A DNA stretch of 64,000 nucleotides, taken from assembly GCF_021018895.1 (NCBI RefSeq), contig NC_079375.1, positions 5,925,060 to 5,989,059 of the forward strand. Reading direction: 5' to 3'. Positions within the stretch are counted from its first letter, which is position 1. Every line of letters begins with the position of its first letter. The notes beneath the pieces are model-generated. The model made no database searches. It saw nothing but the letters and a program-made list of their open reading frames with translations, and was not told the DNA's origin. The position numbers and the translations under genes are program-made. Positions 1 through 12,280 of the stretch are shown in pieces. The DNA comes from Seriola aureovittata (Eukaryota > Chordata > Actinopteri > Carangiformes > Carangidae).

Positions 1-51
1 ACCCGTGCCCTGCACTTTAACAGAGTTGACACCTTCACGCTCTGATGTTAC
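1..51 (-). other. zeb1: start of zeb1 intron 4
   Basis: The donor GTAACATCAGAG follows exon 4, and the intron continues outside the window. Nothing else can be recognised in these 51 bases. Confidence 0.85.
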
Positions 52-254
52 CTGCTCCCTGGTGCCCCTGTGGTGGCTCATGTGCCTCTCAAGCTGCGAG
101 CGGTAGGTGAAGGTATAGCTGCAGTGTGAGCAGCTGTAGTTGTCCTCGCTGGTCTCGTGGCGATACTTGATGTGCTCCTTCAGTGAGGCGTTGCGTTTGT
201 AGCCCCGGGAGCAGTAGGGGCAAGTGTGCAACTGGGAGAAGGAATCCGGTGTGC
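52..254 (-). CDS. zeb1: zeb1 coding exon 4 (C2H2 zinc fingers 1 and 2)
   Basis: This 203-nt exon codes for residues 131-198, beginning [15 protein letters not shown]. The acceptor is CTGTTCCAG|GC and the donor is GAGCAG|GTAACATC, with GT at 51-50. Finger 1 has Cys142, Cys145, His158 and His163 (His-X4-His). Finger 2 has Cys172, Cys175, His188 and His192. These are the first two fingers of the N-terminal cluster, which binds CACCTG-type E-boxes together with fingers 3-4 encoded downstream. Helix positions -1, 3 and 6 read R, S, E in finger 1 and Y, Q, R in finger 2, as in mammalian ZEB. Positions 1 and 2 of finger 1 are Asn and Ala instead of Phe/Leu and Thr. The exon ends in phase 0. Confidence 0.95.
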
Positions 255-782
255 CTGGAACAGGTACATGCAGGGTGATGGTTTAAGTCCTCCAACCTTC
301 ACGTGCATACAGCCTCTGTGCACTGTGTGTAAGGCCCTGAGTCTTTGCATCAATTGTTAGCACTTTAAACCTTTTTGGGAATCATATACGATCACAGCTG
401 CTTTACTTATTTTGCTTTTTACAGATGGACCAAATGTCTTTTCCTTATACTTCAGAATGCTAGTTTCAAGTGAGCATGTTCAGTCTCTTTTATTGTTTCC
501 AATACTCGCTAACATGCTAACAGTGATTTCAGTGAGTCCAGTTTTCTCTAGACAAAAAGCTCAATCCAAACCTTCTCCTTTGGTTTTTACTTGTCATATA
601 ATGTGGATAAATAATGCAATTTGTACAACAAAGCAAATGTACAACCACAATCTGAATCAAACCTGATATGACGGTTATGTTTTCAAATTAAAAGGAGTGG
701 GCATTCAGTTAAAAATACATTCCTGATTCCATTACCAACGTAAGCTTTAAGCAGCGGTTGTGTGGTTGTGTTTCGGTGTTAC
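255..782 (-). other. zeb1: zeb1 intron 3 (528 bp)
   Basis: A short phase-1 intron between exons 3 and 4, bounded by GTAACACC and CTGTTCCAG. The sequence is AT-rich and ordinary. I see no repeat family, RNA gene or supported reading frame in it. Confidence 0.9.
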
Positions 783-935
783 CGTTCTCATCAGCGCCTC
801 CTGTCTCCACTGGACTCTGCTCGTCCTCTGGGGCTTCAGGATAGATGATGGCTGTGTCTCCCTGCTGGAGAATCTCTTCCACTAGAGCATCCTTCACGGC
901 CTCATCTTCCTCATCTGACACACACTCCTCCTTCA
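783..935 (-). CDS. zeb1: zeb1 coding exon 3 (acidic linker before the fingers)
   Basis: This 153-nt exon codes for residues 80-130, from [20 protein letters not shown] through [18 protein letters not shown] to GGADEN. The acceptor is GTGTGTTTTTAG|TG, where a short TG/T tract serves as the pyrimidine-rich region. The donor is AACG|GTAACACC, with GT at 782-781. The LQQxDTAxIxPEAPE core is conserved in ZEB1 and ZEB2. Compared with human ZEB1 as I remember it, the stretch between the LHIVEE motif and LQQ is shorter by roughly 25-30 residues. The exon is phase 1 at both ends. Confidence 0.94.
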
Positions 936-3900
936 CTAAAAACACACACACATGTCCAAAGTTTAGGATCGTTTTAGCAGCTGGAGAGTGGAGGTATGTG
1001 GAGTTGAATCTGTCTTTTAAGAGACAGCATAGGTTTATTCTTCTGATACTGTCGATCATTTGGTATTACTTTCTTTGGATGTATCAAACCTCCACCGTCA
1101 GATTTTGACATACACAGAAAATTGAAATTAATCTGTTCTGCAGCATCACCACTAGAGAGCAGCACAGGGCTTGTTAATGAACCCTTGTGATGAGCATGCT
1201 CCTATTGAACCACCCATCTATCACCAGTTTATAAATTATTAAGTCACATTTTCCAAAAAAGTGAGAGAAACAAGTTTGGAGGTTTCTAGCATAAAACAAA
1301 TGGCTCTGACAAATTTCCTTAAAGGTTTTATAGCTGACAGCTCCTCAGAATCTGCAAATCTTCCCCTACCCCTCGGGGTGACGTTCTGAAAGTTCAGTTC
1401 AGTTTAATATCATCCTGTTTCCTGAAGACAAAAATCAAGAGGAACAGTGGAGTAAACAGAGGAAAATCCAATAAGATGAAAGGAACAAGAAGTAAAAGCA
1501 CATCAGTGATTCAGCTTCTATGATTCCTCAAGAGCTCATTTGTATAAAACACACAACAAAATCACACAACAAAATATTCCACTTGAGTTAAGAGCTTGTT
1601 CCACTGATGTTTTCAAGTGCAGAATTACTCAGCAGGCTGAAGTTTAAAGAAAAACACCAAAATTGCCATGTGGTGCTGGAGGCCAGTCCTCACTACTTAA
1701 GATATGAACCAGCACTGAGCTCAGCTGATACTGTGATGTGTTTTTCCCAAGAAGCACTTCAGGAATAAAACCATCCTTAGTTTATAACCTTTCTGTACAG
1801 TTACATCCAGCTCATCTGATACAACAACAGCAGCAGCAGCTGAACGGCCCTGTGAAAGTCTGTTGATGATGTGTGAGTTCACTTGGAACAGCTGGTTTGC
1901 TGTGAAAGCGACAGGCAGTGTTTCCCTGTAACCAAACTGAGCTTTACCAACAATAATCAATCCAGTGAGCTTGATTTGATTTGAATGTGGCTCTTCACAG
2001 GAAAGTGGCCCAGGGATGTAACGGTACAACACTGACACAGTCTGTCCTCTATCCAACACTTCCTCTCATTAAAACCAAACACACTCCTCTGCTCAAATTA
2101 ACCTCAGGTATGAGGCGTGTAGCAATACAGACAGGACACAAATTTACCCAGCACAGGCTCGATATTTTACACTTTATGCATTTAGAATAGAAGATATAAA
2201 CAAGTATGACCATACTAGAAGTTGCAGCTATCATCTGTCATGAAATTACAATGGCTTCTGATCTCTGGTGCATTTACACTTTACACAACCATGTGTTTGT
2301 TTGACCATATGAAGAATTACAATGACACACATTAAATCACTGTTACAAATAAATACTGGAAAAAATGGTCAAAGCCACTGATACAAAATATATAAAATGT
2401 CAACCTATCACAGCCCATGTTTTGAAAATTAGCTGCAAGTTTGTGTCGTGTAAGTCAAGACTATGATGAAGTCTCAAGCTGCCTTTTATTTTATATCTGT
2501 CCAAGATCACTTTAGGATTGCAATGTAATAGGAAGGCTCAACTCTGTTATAATTATTTAGATGCACAAAGTGGAGAAAGTCTATAAAAGGTCAATGTCCG
2601 TATAAAAGAGGTCCTCTAGTGATTCAGTACTTCAATAAAGTTGGGGCACTTACAAGAGAATGGTCTAAATTGAAGCAGCAGAGGCTGAGATGTCTTCTCT
2701 CTAATACGGATCAAGCTCCAAAAAAATGGATCCTACATTTCCCATAATGCAACAGACCGTAAGTTAAGAATGTGAAGTCTTAAGACCAATGTGAGATAAC
2801 CTGAGTCAGGTGAGTGCTGAGGCTGTTACATGGTTTATAATGTCTCACAGCTTTTTGTTTTGCTCCTTATCCTATTTTTATGCGCTCGCTCTCTCTCTCT
2901 CTCTCCTTGTTCAGATCTGTTGTGTCACATAATAATCTCTGTAACATCAGTGAAGAAACTAGCGCAAAGAAGTTACTTCACTTTCAGTGTAGAAACACTG
3001 ATAAGAACAAGCACTGAGGTAAAACTGTGACCAGTGTTTCCATGGAGATCAAGCATTTTAAATGCTGGCAGGGACCGGTGCCAAAGGCCACGCCTCTTCC
3101 TGCTGAGCCATGTCAGGGACAGGTGCAGCTGTGGCTGAGTGTTTGTGTGTTAGTCTGCAGGATCTGTAATCACAGAACCAGTCATAAAAAGCAGGGAGGA
3201 GTCTGTGTGTGTGTGTCTTCATGAAGAAGAGGGCCCTGTTAAGCCTCATTTTAAACGCACAGATCTCAGCTTCCCATGATCTCATCCAAAAGCTTTCCAA
3301 ATATCTCTTTCCCCTCAGAGACACACTCATCCAGCTTTCATACTTATTTCTCCACCTCTTTACTCATCCCTCTTTCTTCTTACACTTTTTCCACCTTTCT
3401 CTACCCCTACTCTCTTCGTCTATATCTAATTCTGTCTCACTCCCTTTCCTTCCTTTTTCTCTCTTTTTTGGTCTGCTGGTGTTTTTGACACCTAAAAACT
3501 GAGCTTCACAAAAACAGCATGAAGTAGGGAAAATCTGTGGCTGAATCTGAAACCCCCGGCCTCATGCTTTTTGAAGGGATGAGGAAATCTGAGCTTTTGT
3601 TAAATGATGACATCAGGCTAGTCGGGTGCTTGATGGCAGTAAAGTTAAGAACACAACATTCATTCACCTCTAACCCTCTCTGTGATCTCTCACTTTAAAT
3701 GCCAGTGCAACTGACTTCGCCATACAGGTGCTGCCGTCGGGCTGTATTTTTTTTATGGATCTGTCAGACGCTCCGATCATAACACAGTGATTTGAATGAC
3801 ATCACAGTTCAACAGCGCAAGAACCGATACACAACAGGTAGCTTATGTGTCATACAAATCAAATTATTGTTGTCTGCTCGTTCACCTGATGACAAAAACT

Positions 3901-4140
3901 GAAAAATATGAAAATGCAGAGGTTTTCCTTCTTCATGCCATTGCCGCTGATTTATTACTGCTCCGCGAAACGTATGATGTGATCAATCGCCTGCTGCGCT
4001 GAAGCACGTCGATCCTGAAGCATCTCATTGTTATTAATGTAGTTACTAGATGGCAGTTTATAGGTGCCTCATCGTATAAAGGTAGATGTCCTTGTGTTCT
4101 TTGATACTTTCACACATATAGAACTTAGACCTGCTTTACA

Positions 4141-4322
4141 ATCAAAGCGCTCAGTCCACAGAGAAATGCACACAGCCTGTATTCAGAAACTGAGCCTTAA
4201 AACCAGCCGTCAGAACTTCTGGAACTTTGTGATGTCACAACGAAGCACTCACTGTCTTAGCCATGCCCCAAACCCCGCCCACCTGGACCATCCAAACCTT
4301 GCAGGATTTGGTTTCTGAGTGT
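4141..4322 (+). repeat. dispersed repeat, copy 1 of 2
   Basis: It starts ATCAAAGCGCTCAGTCCACA and ends TTGCAGGATTTGGTTTCTGA. It aligns along its length with 63303-63486 in the same orientation, with only 2 mismatches in the first 63 bases and more divergence after that. There is no coding capacity. The family is unnamed here. Confidence 0.8.
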
Positions 4323-5136
4323 AAAAAAAAAAATCCCCTGATGTAGTGCTACTGCTCATTTTCCTAAAGCTTAATAAACCTAATATTACATTTCAGAAGT
4401 GTTTCGTGAGTGTTCTTTGTTTCAGGCTGGGTGGAGTGCCTCCACAAAAACGCTGATAAAACCTGAAATAAAAACAACTAAAATGTCAGTTTTAAAACAC
4501 AGTACACAGTCAGCGATAATGGAGAGCAGGAGCGGACAGACCAGCTTTAACCAGCTGAAACTCAACAGAGTAACCAGAAAGAAAGAGAAGAAGAAGCTAA
4601 AGAAATGTAGCTGTGTTCCTGTTGTTTAGGTGTATCACTGTGGATGGAGATCTTTACAAAAACAAACTGAACACAATCGTTTTCACAAGTGTTTTCAAAT
4701 TAGCCCAGCTCAGTGTGAATCACTTTCTCTCTTCCCTCAATCTCTCAAACTCATCCTCCATTCTTTTACTTGTCTCCTCCTCCCTCCATCAGTATTTCAC
4801 ACTTTCTCTGTCACCATCCCTGTTTGTCTATATCACTTCACTCCTCACCACACACACACACCTCTTGTTACCTCCATCTGCCTCTGCACCTTCATCTCAT
4901 GCCTCTTTGTTTCTGCCCCCTCCCCCTCCCTCCTTCAGTCGCTTGCTTTATTTTCCTCCATCACTCCTTATCCTGACCCTCCTCCCCCTCCTCTGATACA
5001 CCTCTCTGCATATTTTCCCACCAAACTCTACAATTACACTTAATGCCTCACAAAAAAGCAGCACAGTAATGACGACCAGGACCCAGCAACACACACATGT
5101 GGGATATCAGACTGGAATGAAAACAGGAAATCATGT

Positions 5137-5137
<1 letters not shown>

Positions 5138-5173
<36 letters not shown>

Positions 5174-5228
5174 ACACTCTTAACGGGATACGTTTGCGCA
5201 GACAAATACACTTGGCAGAGTTAGTCAC

Positions 5229-5266
<38 letters not shown>

Positions 5267-5283
5267 CACTGCACACACTGCAC
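5138..5283. repeat. compound (CA)n microsatellite
   Basis: CA arrays at 5138-5179 and 5233-5260 are followed by three short TGCACACAC units (5261-5283). They are separated by about 50 bp of unique sequence, in zeb1 intron 2. Confidence 0.9.
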
Positions 5284-5573
5284 TCCTATACCTTGCCAGA
5301 ACCTGTCACTGTGAGTCCGTGGTGAATTTATAAGGCAGGATGGATTGGAGCTGCAGTGCGGCCCAGACTGCAGGGGGAGTAGCAGACTTTAATCTCTCTC
5401 ACTAGAGGACTAATTCAACACCAGCTGCTCTCCCTGCTCTCTCCTCTCGCCTCAGACGGTGAAGAAAGAAAGGAGTGAAAGTTAGACAATTCCAAAAATA
5501 TCACGCAGAGTCTTTGAAGGGTTCCCACAGTGGCTCCACAGCGCTGCAACATTTCATGACTTTTCCACGACTA

Positions 5574-5598
5574 CCCCCCCCCACCCCCCCCCCCCCCC
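5574..5598. repeat. poly(C) tract
   Basis: Nine C, one A, then fifteen C. On the gene (minus) strand this is a G-rich run that could form a G-quadruplex. Length errors in assembly are likely here. Confidence 0.9.
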
Positions 5599-7920
5599 AA
5601 CACACAGTCAGAGTTCATCCACACACATGAGAAACGTTTCTCCTTCCTGGTTTGTTAATGTTTTTCTAAAGGAGTGAACAGGCTGGTTTCTGCTCCAGGT
5701 GCAGGTGAAAAACAGGTAATGTCACGACACATGACTCAAGTCAAATATGTTATGTTACATACCTGTGCCGAGACTCAGTTCCTGAAATGCCCCAAAAAAC
5801 TGATTATATGCACACAGCTCCCTCTTCCAGACAACACCTTTTGAAAATTCTGTATCTTTCCAGAAATATGTTGATCTGTATATATGGATACTACTGCTGA
5901 TAGTAATTATATTGACACTTTATGTATTTAACTGCTCTTATGTATTGGAAAAGTGCACACACAAGTTTATTGTCCTACATTATTACCATGAAAAGTGCCT
6001 GATAGTAAAGGTCAAGGGTCAAAAACTGCATTCAGATTATAAATATACAATTTTTCTCTGCTATAGTGCATATTTTACTACAGACTCACAACTAACTAAC
6101 AATGTCAATAATCAGTAAAAGGTGCACACGGCATCAACAAAGAACTGCTTCCTTATCAAATCCCATGCACCAGCTCTGGCAGTAATGGCAAAGTAATTTA
6201 TAACTGGTCAGTGTCCAACGAGCAGATGGATGACGGATAAACTTGCTAATTAGAGCAGAGGTCCATAAACAAACAGGAACCTAATAGTAACAATAATTAT
6301 AATACAATCATTTGTATAGTCACCATCTGAAGAGTCTGCAAAGTGCTATAAAAAAGCAAAACACATACGGAAAACCAATTAGATCCTTCCTAATACTGGG
6401 TATTAGTGACCGAACCTAAACAATAAATATGAAATATTTCAGCCAACATTCTTTTTTAAAAATAAACACATAACCGTAAACAAACACTTCTGATACAGAT
6501 AAATTCAATAGTCTAAAAACTTTGACTAGGATATGTACTGAGCTGGACATTTTACAGCTGGAAAGATAAATCACATCAGACATATGGTATCTTCTGCATT
6601 TTCTAATACAGGTTGTCCTGACATGCTCTAATAGCCGCGGCTGTACACACTGTGTGACCTGCCACAGCATTGGCAGGATGAGGCCTCCAAAAGTTAAAGA
6701 AGTTAGTTTGTCCAAAAAAAGTCAAATAAGCAATGCTAATATTGAGGTTTACTGAACAACAACAAGCTCAGCAAAGCTTTTGTGGATAATTACCAGCTAA
6801 TAATATCCAAAGCGAGCAGAGCACCACCTATCACTTCAAACACTGAGGAGAGGCTTTCACATAATATCTGACGTTGGAAATCTGGCAGGAGAAGAACAGA
6901 GGAAAAGAGAGGGAAACAAATGCAAAATAAAAGGCGAGAAGAAAGTGAGGTAGGAGAATAGAGAGATGAAAAGGGATCAGTGTAGAGAAACAGCAGAGAA
7001 AAGATCGAGCTGAGAGAGGGAGGAAAACAAAGTGAAAGAGAGCGAGCAGCACTCATGAGCACTGCTCACACCATGTAAGGCTTTATTCAGCAACAATGAA
7101 ACAAGCCTTGAGAGCAATATCTCTGAGTGTCACATTCTCGCCGTCTCCATGGTTTTAGTATTTCCTGCTTGGCTGTAACTAACTGCTGTTGAGATGAAGG
7201 CAGATGCTTGCGTGGGCTGAGCTGTTTGCGGGGAATCGAGGATTAAAAGGGCATTGAGAAGCGGTGTAAACACAAGCCAATCAACCTCTGCTGTTGAATG
7301 CAGACTTGGTTCTGCTGCTGCTTATTAAATCTTGTGGCTCTTTTGCAGTTTGGTTTGTATGCTAAGGTGTGTCATGTTTTTCAAAGTGTCCTCGGATGCG
7401 CAAGGAGCTAATCCTGCAAACTTGCTTACCGGGGGGTATGTGGAGGTTTAAACGTAAGAGTTTTACAGAGAGCTTTTTTTGCAGGCTGTCTGGAAGTGAA
7501 AACCAATTTAAAAAGCAAAAAGACACGAAGCCTCCAAAACATCTGTGTCTGTCTGCACTTCCTGTGGCTGCTGAAACTTCTGAAACTATAAATGGGAAGA
7601 AGAGGAGGATGGACAGCAGGACACTGATTGATAATCAACATGAGGTCTAACTGTGCTTAATAAAACAGACGTGACGCTTCCTGCATGATCAAACCTGCTA
7701 TGTATTAATCTACGAGTGGACATGCAGTGAAAATAAAACCTGTCTGCACTCACAGGCATGAAGCAGTTCAGCTGACTCAGCTCCACACAGTCACACACAA
7801 TCCCAGCAGTGCTAATGAGGGAGCTCATTACAACATTATTTCACTAATATCTCTGTCAACACACCTGTCTTCACAGAGCACAGACGTGGAAAAGATTTCT
7901 CAGATGTAGAGATCAAATGA

Positions 7921-8026
7921 ATAACTGACTGAAAAGACTTGGCAACAACTTTGATAACTGATTATTCATTTAAGTAATTTTTTAAACAACATATGCCAAA
8001 TAATCTCTTCTAACAGCTTCTCAAGG
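7921..8026 (-). mobile_element. ATTAATCGATTA-type miniature element fragment in intron 2
   Basis: It contains GGCAACAACTTTGATAACTG and ATATGCCAAATAATCTCTTC, ending in CAGCTTCTCAAG, in the antisense order of the family. Only this end of the element is present. Confidence 0.6.
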
Positions 8027-10493
8027 GAGGAGATACATGGAAAAAAAAAGAAAACATGAAAAAAGCAAACAATAATAACCTATCGATTTTAATTTAAGTA
8101 ACAAATTCTCTGTAAATAAACCAACAAATACCACATGAACAAAAAGGAGCAGGAGGAACGTAGTACTTAATTCCTGATCCCTCTCTAATGCTCTGTTTAT
8201 AAACCTAAATAATAAACTTAGTGTTTATCACACATCCAAATATATTCATCTGGTAATAAATAACAAGAAATACAACAATAGAAATAGAGATATATTGCAA
8301 TGCATTTTCATGATAGAACACATTTTAGAAGAAGGTACGAGTTTGTTTTTCTCTCCATTAATATTTAAATTGATGCACAAATTACTTCATAATGTCAATA
8401 AATATAGAGGTGAACATGTGGACCTGAGAGTTTAAGCAGTCTGAGGACAGAGATGACTTGAAATGATGCTGAAGCTCATCACTGTGTTTTATCAGAGAGA
8501 GATGGAGAGGGGGAGATCTCAGTTCAGATGTAGATAATGTGCGTGTGCGTGTTGTAGTTTGATTAGCCTTTAGGATGTGGTGATGTACACAGAGGAGAGA
8601 GGGCAGCAGAACATCTTGCTCTGCAGGCAAGTGGGCGTTCACTGAGGCTGAGAGGAGGGTGGAACTAATCTGATCAAAGAAGAGAGCAGGTAGATACACA
8701 CAGACAAACAACCTTATAGTTACACACTGAGCACCGAATTACCAACAGTAAAGAATACAACCCCTATAAGCTGTGTGAAAACAGTGACATTGCAGATCAG
8801 GCTGTGAGCCATCGAAGAAAATCTTGCAATCTGTGTCAATCTCAGTTTTGGAGCATGTCAGTTTGTGTGATGACGAATACCTGATGAGTCCTGGGGCAAA
8901 GATGTGAACTAGAAAAAAAAGCATGTCTGCACCGAACCTTCGTCAGCCGGTACATTCTGCATAATTTCATGGTGTATTCCAATAGGTTGTGTTTGTAAGT
9001 ATGGGTCATAACAGCGATTAATAATGTTTCTGTCTGAATTCTGCAATTAAACAGTGCGATCTAGGACCATAGTTTTGGATTGACGGGCAAAAACTGTCAC
9101 GTTTTTCTTTTCCTTTCTATGAGCTTCACTTCGTTGCTTTAAATCTCTGACTGGATTGAAGTTTCACTCTGATTTTTCACTTCACAAGTCGTCGCTTTCA
9201 TCTGAGCTTTGACTCAGTAATATCATCTGAACATCTCTTGTCTTTGTATTGTGTTGGATGCTGTGAAGCAGAGCTGTAAATGTAAAGGGTCGCTTGTATA
9301 ACTCTCATACCAAACAATAAACAGGAGAAAAGAGGTTGAACTAAACTTTCACACAGACAGTTGACACAGTAAAGTGTTTTGTTACTTTACTGTTTAAAAA
9401 AAAAATTAAAAATGAAGTGAGATTAATCTTGGAGTGTCTGACTGAGCTGAGGAGATGGGGGTGCCTGTCATATGACTGGTACTGACAGGGATTTTCACAA
9501 ACACGGCGCAGCACAAGCTGCCTATGAAGAACTGACCCGCGGCAGAGAACTGCATTATTAAATGGAGTGGTGGTCTTTCAGGGAATATATGGGGTTTATC
9601 CAGGTCTGTTGGATGTGAGAGCTGGAGATTACACAGACAAACCCCTCAGCATGACAAACTGAGCTGTGATCGTGTTCAGCTGACTCCAGCTCTTCTACAC
9701 AACAACACTGGCAGCAGAAAGCTTAGTCTATGTGTTTTTATCCCGGGGCATCTTGCTGTCACGTTATTTAAAAAATGCCCTGTGTATGTGCTTTAGTTTG
9801 TGTAGGACTGTTGCACAATAACCCTCAGCCAACACAGTGAACATAAGTCTGCTTCTGTCCTGGTCTGGTTGCACTTGATAACAGTTGCATGGATAATTAG
9901 TCTCACCACCTGTTCTAATGTATCTCCTGAAACAGAGGAGCCAACACATGACCATATAAAGATGTACACACACACGGCTCACTCTTTCCAATATTAATGT
10001 ACCTTGTAAGATTTACTTACAGCCATGACAGAGATGAATAATGCTGAACATGTGGACATTTAAGTACAAATTATTGGCTATCGCTGTCTGATTATTGGCC
10101 TGAATGTCCCAAAAGCAGCATCTGTGCAATTAAAGTGGATCACACTCTAACTTCCCTCAACTATTAGGTGCAAGGTGCAGCTGGGTAAAAGTTTAACTTA
10201 TCTCCCTGTCTGAAGCAGAGCTGTGAGGAGACAGCTTGTGTGGGTGCACTGGGAAGCTCCCAGTTAGGAATGTGTGTGTTACTGTGTGGACCTGAAAGAG
10301 GGCACTGCTGAGAAAGAGCAAACATGCTCAGCAAAGACTCCCAGGAAGAACAGACAATAAGAAGCTCAGTGTTAAAGGACCAGTCTGAAGTCAGGGAATG
10401 GCTGACCTACATTTACTTTTGCACAGATCCTGGCTTGAATGAAAACCTACACACTGACACTGATATGATCGTGTTTCTGTGGTGGCATCTCAC

Positions 10494-10673
10494 CTCCGTT
10501 CCAGGAGCCGTTGTGGGGTAATACTGTCGTGGCGGCGTCGTGGCTGTCCTGCGGCGTGGTCCCATCAGCGTCAGCGACCTCAGGCTCCTGCAGGCTGTCC
10601 TCCTCCACAATGTGTAGCTTGTCCTCATCGTCAGAGTCTGAACTGGCCTCCAAGCCATTGTTGAAGTTTGTCA
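10494..10673 (-). CDS. zeb1: zeb1 coding exon 2 (acidic N-terminal region)
   Basis: This 180-nt exon codes for residues 20-79 (the first codon is split), starting VTNFNNGLEASSDSDDEDK and ending PHNGSWNG. The acceptor is a strong polypyrimidine tract followed by CACTGCAG|TG. The donor is GGAG|GTGAGATG, with GT at 10493-10492. The DSDDEDKLHIVEE stretch is the ZEB1 signature: ZEB2 has a related but different ETDEEDKLHIAED. The segment is acidic, probably disordered, and belongs to the N-terminal region that in mammals contacts p300/CBP-type coactivators (family knowledge). It has no recognised fold. Both ends are phase 1 and the length is a multiple of three, so skipping it would keep the frame. 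Confidence 0.94.
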
Positions 10674-11053
10674 CTGCAGTGAAGAGAAAAAGAAATGTTG
10701 ATCTAATGTGTACCAAGATTTTAGCAAGTACAACTTTTAGCACATGTGTTCAGACACCCAGGGCTGAGGAGCACCCTGCTGCTGTAATTTACACCTGGGA
10801 GGCAGAGAAGAGGGCTTTAAATGGAATTGCTGATTGCCAAAAATGACATCAGAGTGACCAGCATCTGTCTACATGGAAGGAAAAGGGTTTGCTATGTCCC
10901 TCTGTAGGAGCGAGTCCTCACTGTTCTCTCTCACTGTTCTTTCTAGTGTAGACAGCACCTCTGGAATGAGAAGCCTTAACCCTAAACTGCACAACAGTGT
11001 AGAATCATACTTTATTGACAGGTTATGTTGCTAGTTTGTGTGAGCTTCAATTT

Positions 11054-11078
11054 AAAAAAAAAAAAAAAAAAAAAAAAA
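11054..11078. repeat. poly(A) run, 25 bases
   Basis: A single uninterrupted A25 tract preceded by CTTCAATTT. No SINE head or target duplication is recognisable upstream, so its origin is unclear. Confidence 0.85.
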
Positions 11079-12150
11079 GGTATGTGTGATCTTCCTCTCC
11101 AAACTGAAGCCAAGTGGAAAAATATGTTGAGGAAATTCTTTTGCTAAAATACAACACAGGTCATGCAAACCTTAAATCATCTACTGCAAATTTATTGTAA
11201 AAATGGGTGAAATATGGCAGACATAATGTTCCTGTCAGTTTATGGTAATTTCCTCAAGATGGAGCACAGGTGGCCCCGGCACCTGTGCTCCAAGCATATA
11301 CATATCACTGCTAACCAACAGGACGAGGACTATGGGCCAGTGAAAAATACAGTGTACCTGCTAATGTTGGATCTCCTGTATTTTCATATTGAAGATAAAT
11401 CAATATAACTAGTAAGGAAGAGAAAGGAAACTGCAATTCTTCCAAAAAACGAAGGATAAAAACATAAAATGAAAGCTGATAGTTCTAGTTCAAAAGAGCT
11501 TTTCAGCTTTTCAGAGGAGAGAAATGTTGTGTAGTAAACTCACAGAAAACGTTCCTCCAGTGTAATATTTCAATATGAAATTGCATGTTCTCTCATCCTG
11601 ACAACTCTCAAAACTCAGTTAACTACCAAACTGATGTTAACTCCATCCACCTCCCAATCCAGATCCACTGCTATCATCACTGCTCCAAAACTGTGCAGAG
11701 GATAGTCTTCCTCACATCACCTCAATCAGTCTCTGACTTGAGGTACACACAATTTTCCCTCTCTTCATTTTACACAGAGAAGACATAAAAAAGGAGAAAC
11801 CACAGCCACGGGGAAAAATAATCACCTGTTTATCAGCCTGGGAGAGCAAATCTATTTTACACTGTGCTGCAGTCACTGAGTTTGTCTGTGGGGTACTGCT
11901 GCTTAATGGAGGCTCAGGGTGAAATATGGATCAACTGGACTGGTGTGAATGAATTTAGAGGACGAGTGTTTGTGTTTGTGTGTGTGTGTTTAGCAGAAAA
12001 GTTGTAGGTGTTGCAGACGTGAGGGTGTATGGGGATTTAAGTGATGATGAGTGCTATGCTGTAGGTAGTATAATTGCCTTTTCACTGTCAGCATGTGTGT
12101 TCTTATGACTGTATGTGAGCATAAATGTATATATGTATGTGAGTGAACAA

Positions 12151-12152
<2 letters not shown>

Positions 12153-12189
<37 letters not shown>

Positions 12190-12280
12190 CTCTCTGCAGG
12201 GAAGCTGTAGATCTTGGCGAAGATGCTGAAGATGCCTAATGAGGAGGAAAGCCCAGGCCGATTGTTCATAGGTGACAGGT

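Larger units (their letters stand above)
936..10493 (-). other. zeb1: zeb1 intron 2 (about 9.6 kb)
   Basis: A phase-1 intron between exons 2 and 3. It holds one copy of a dispersed repeat of about 180 bp (4141-4322), pyrimidine-rich blocks (about 3330-3480 and 4720-5000), a purine-rich block (about 6880-7050), two CA arrays (5138-5179, 5233-5260), a long C run (5574-5598) and a fragment of the ATTAATCGATTA-type element (7921-8026). About 7140-7320 is complex, non-repetitive sequence that could be a conserved non-coding element, but I cannot test that. No nested gene is visible. Confidence 0.9.

Noticed and set aside
89..295. Minus-strand frame of 68 codons over exon 4
   Set aside because: It is an out-of-frame shadow of the zeb1 zinc-finger exon; the true frame gives the Cys/His pattern.
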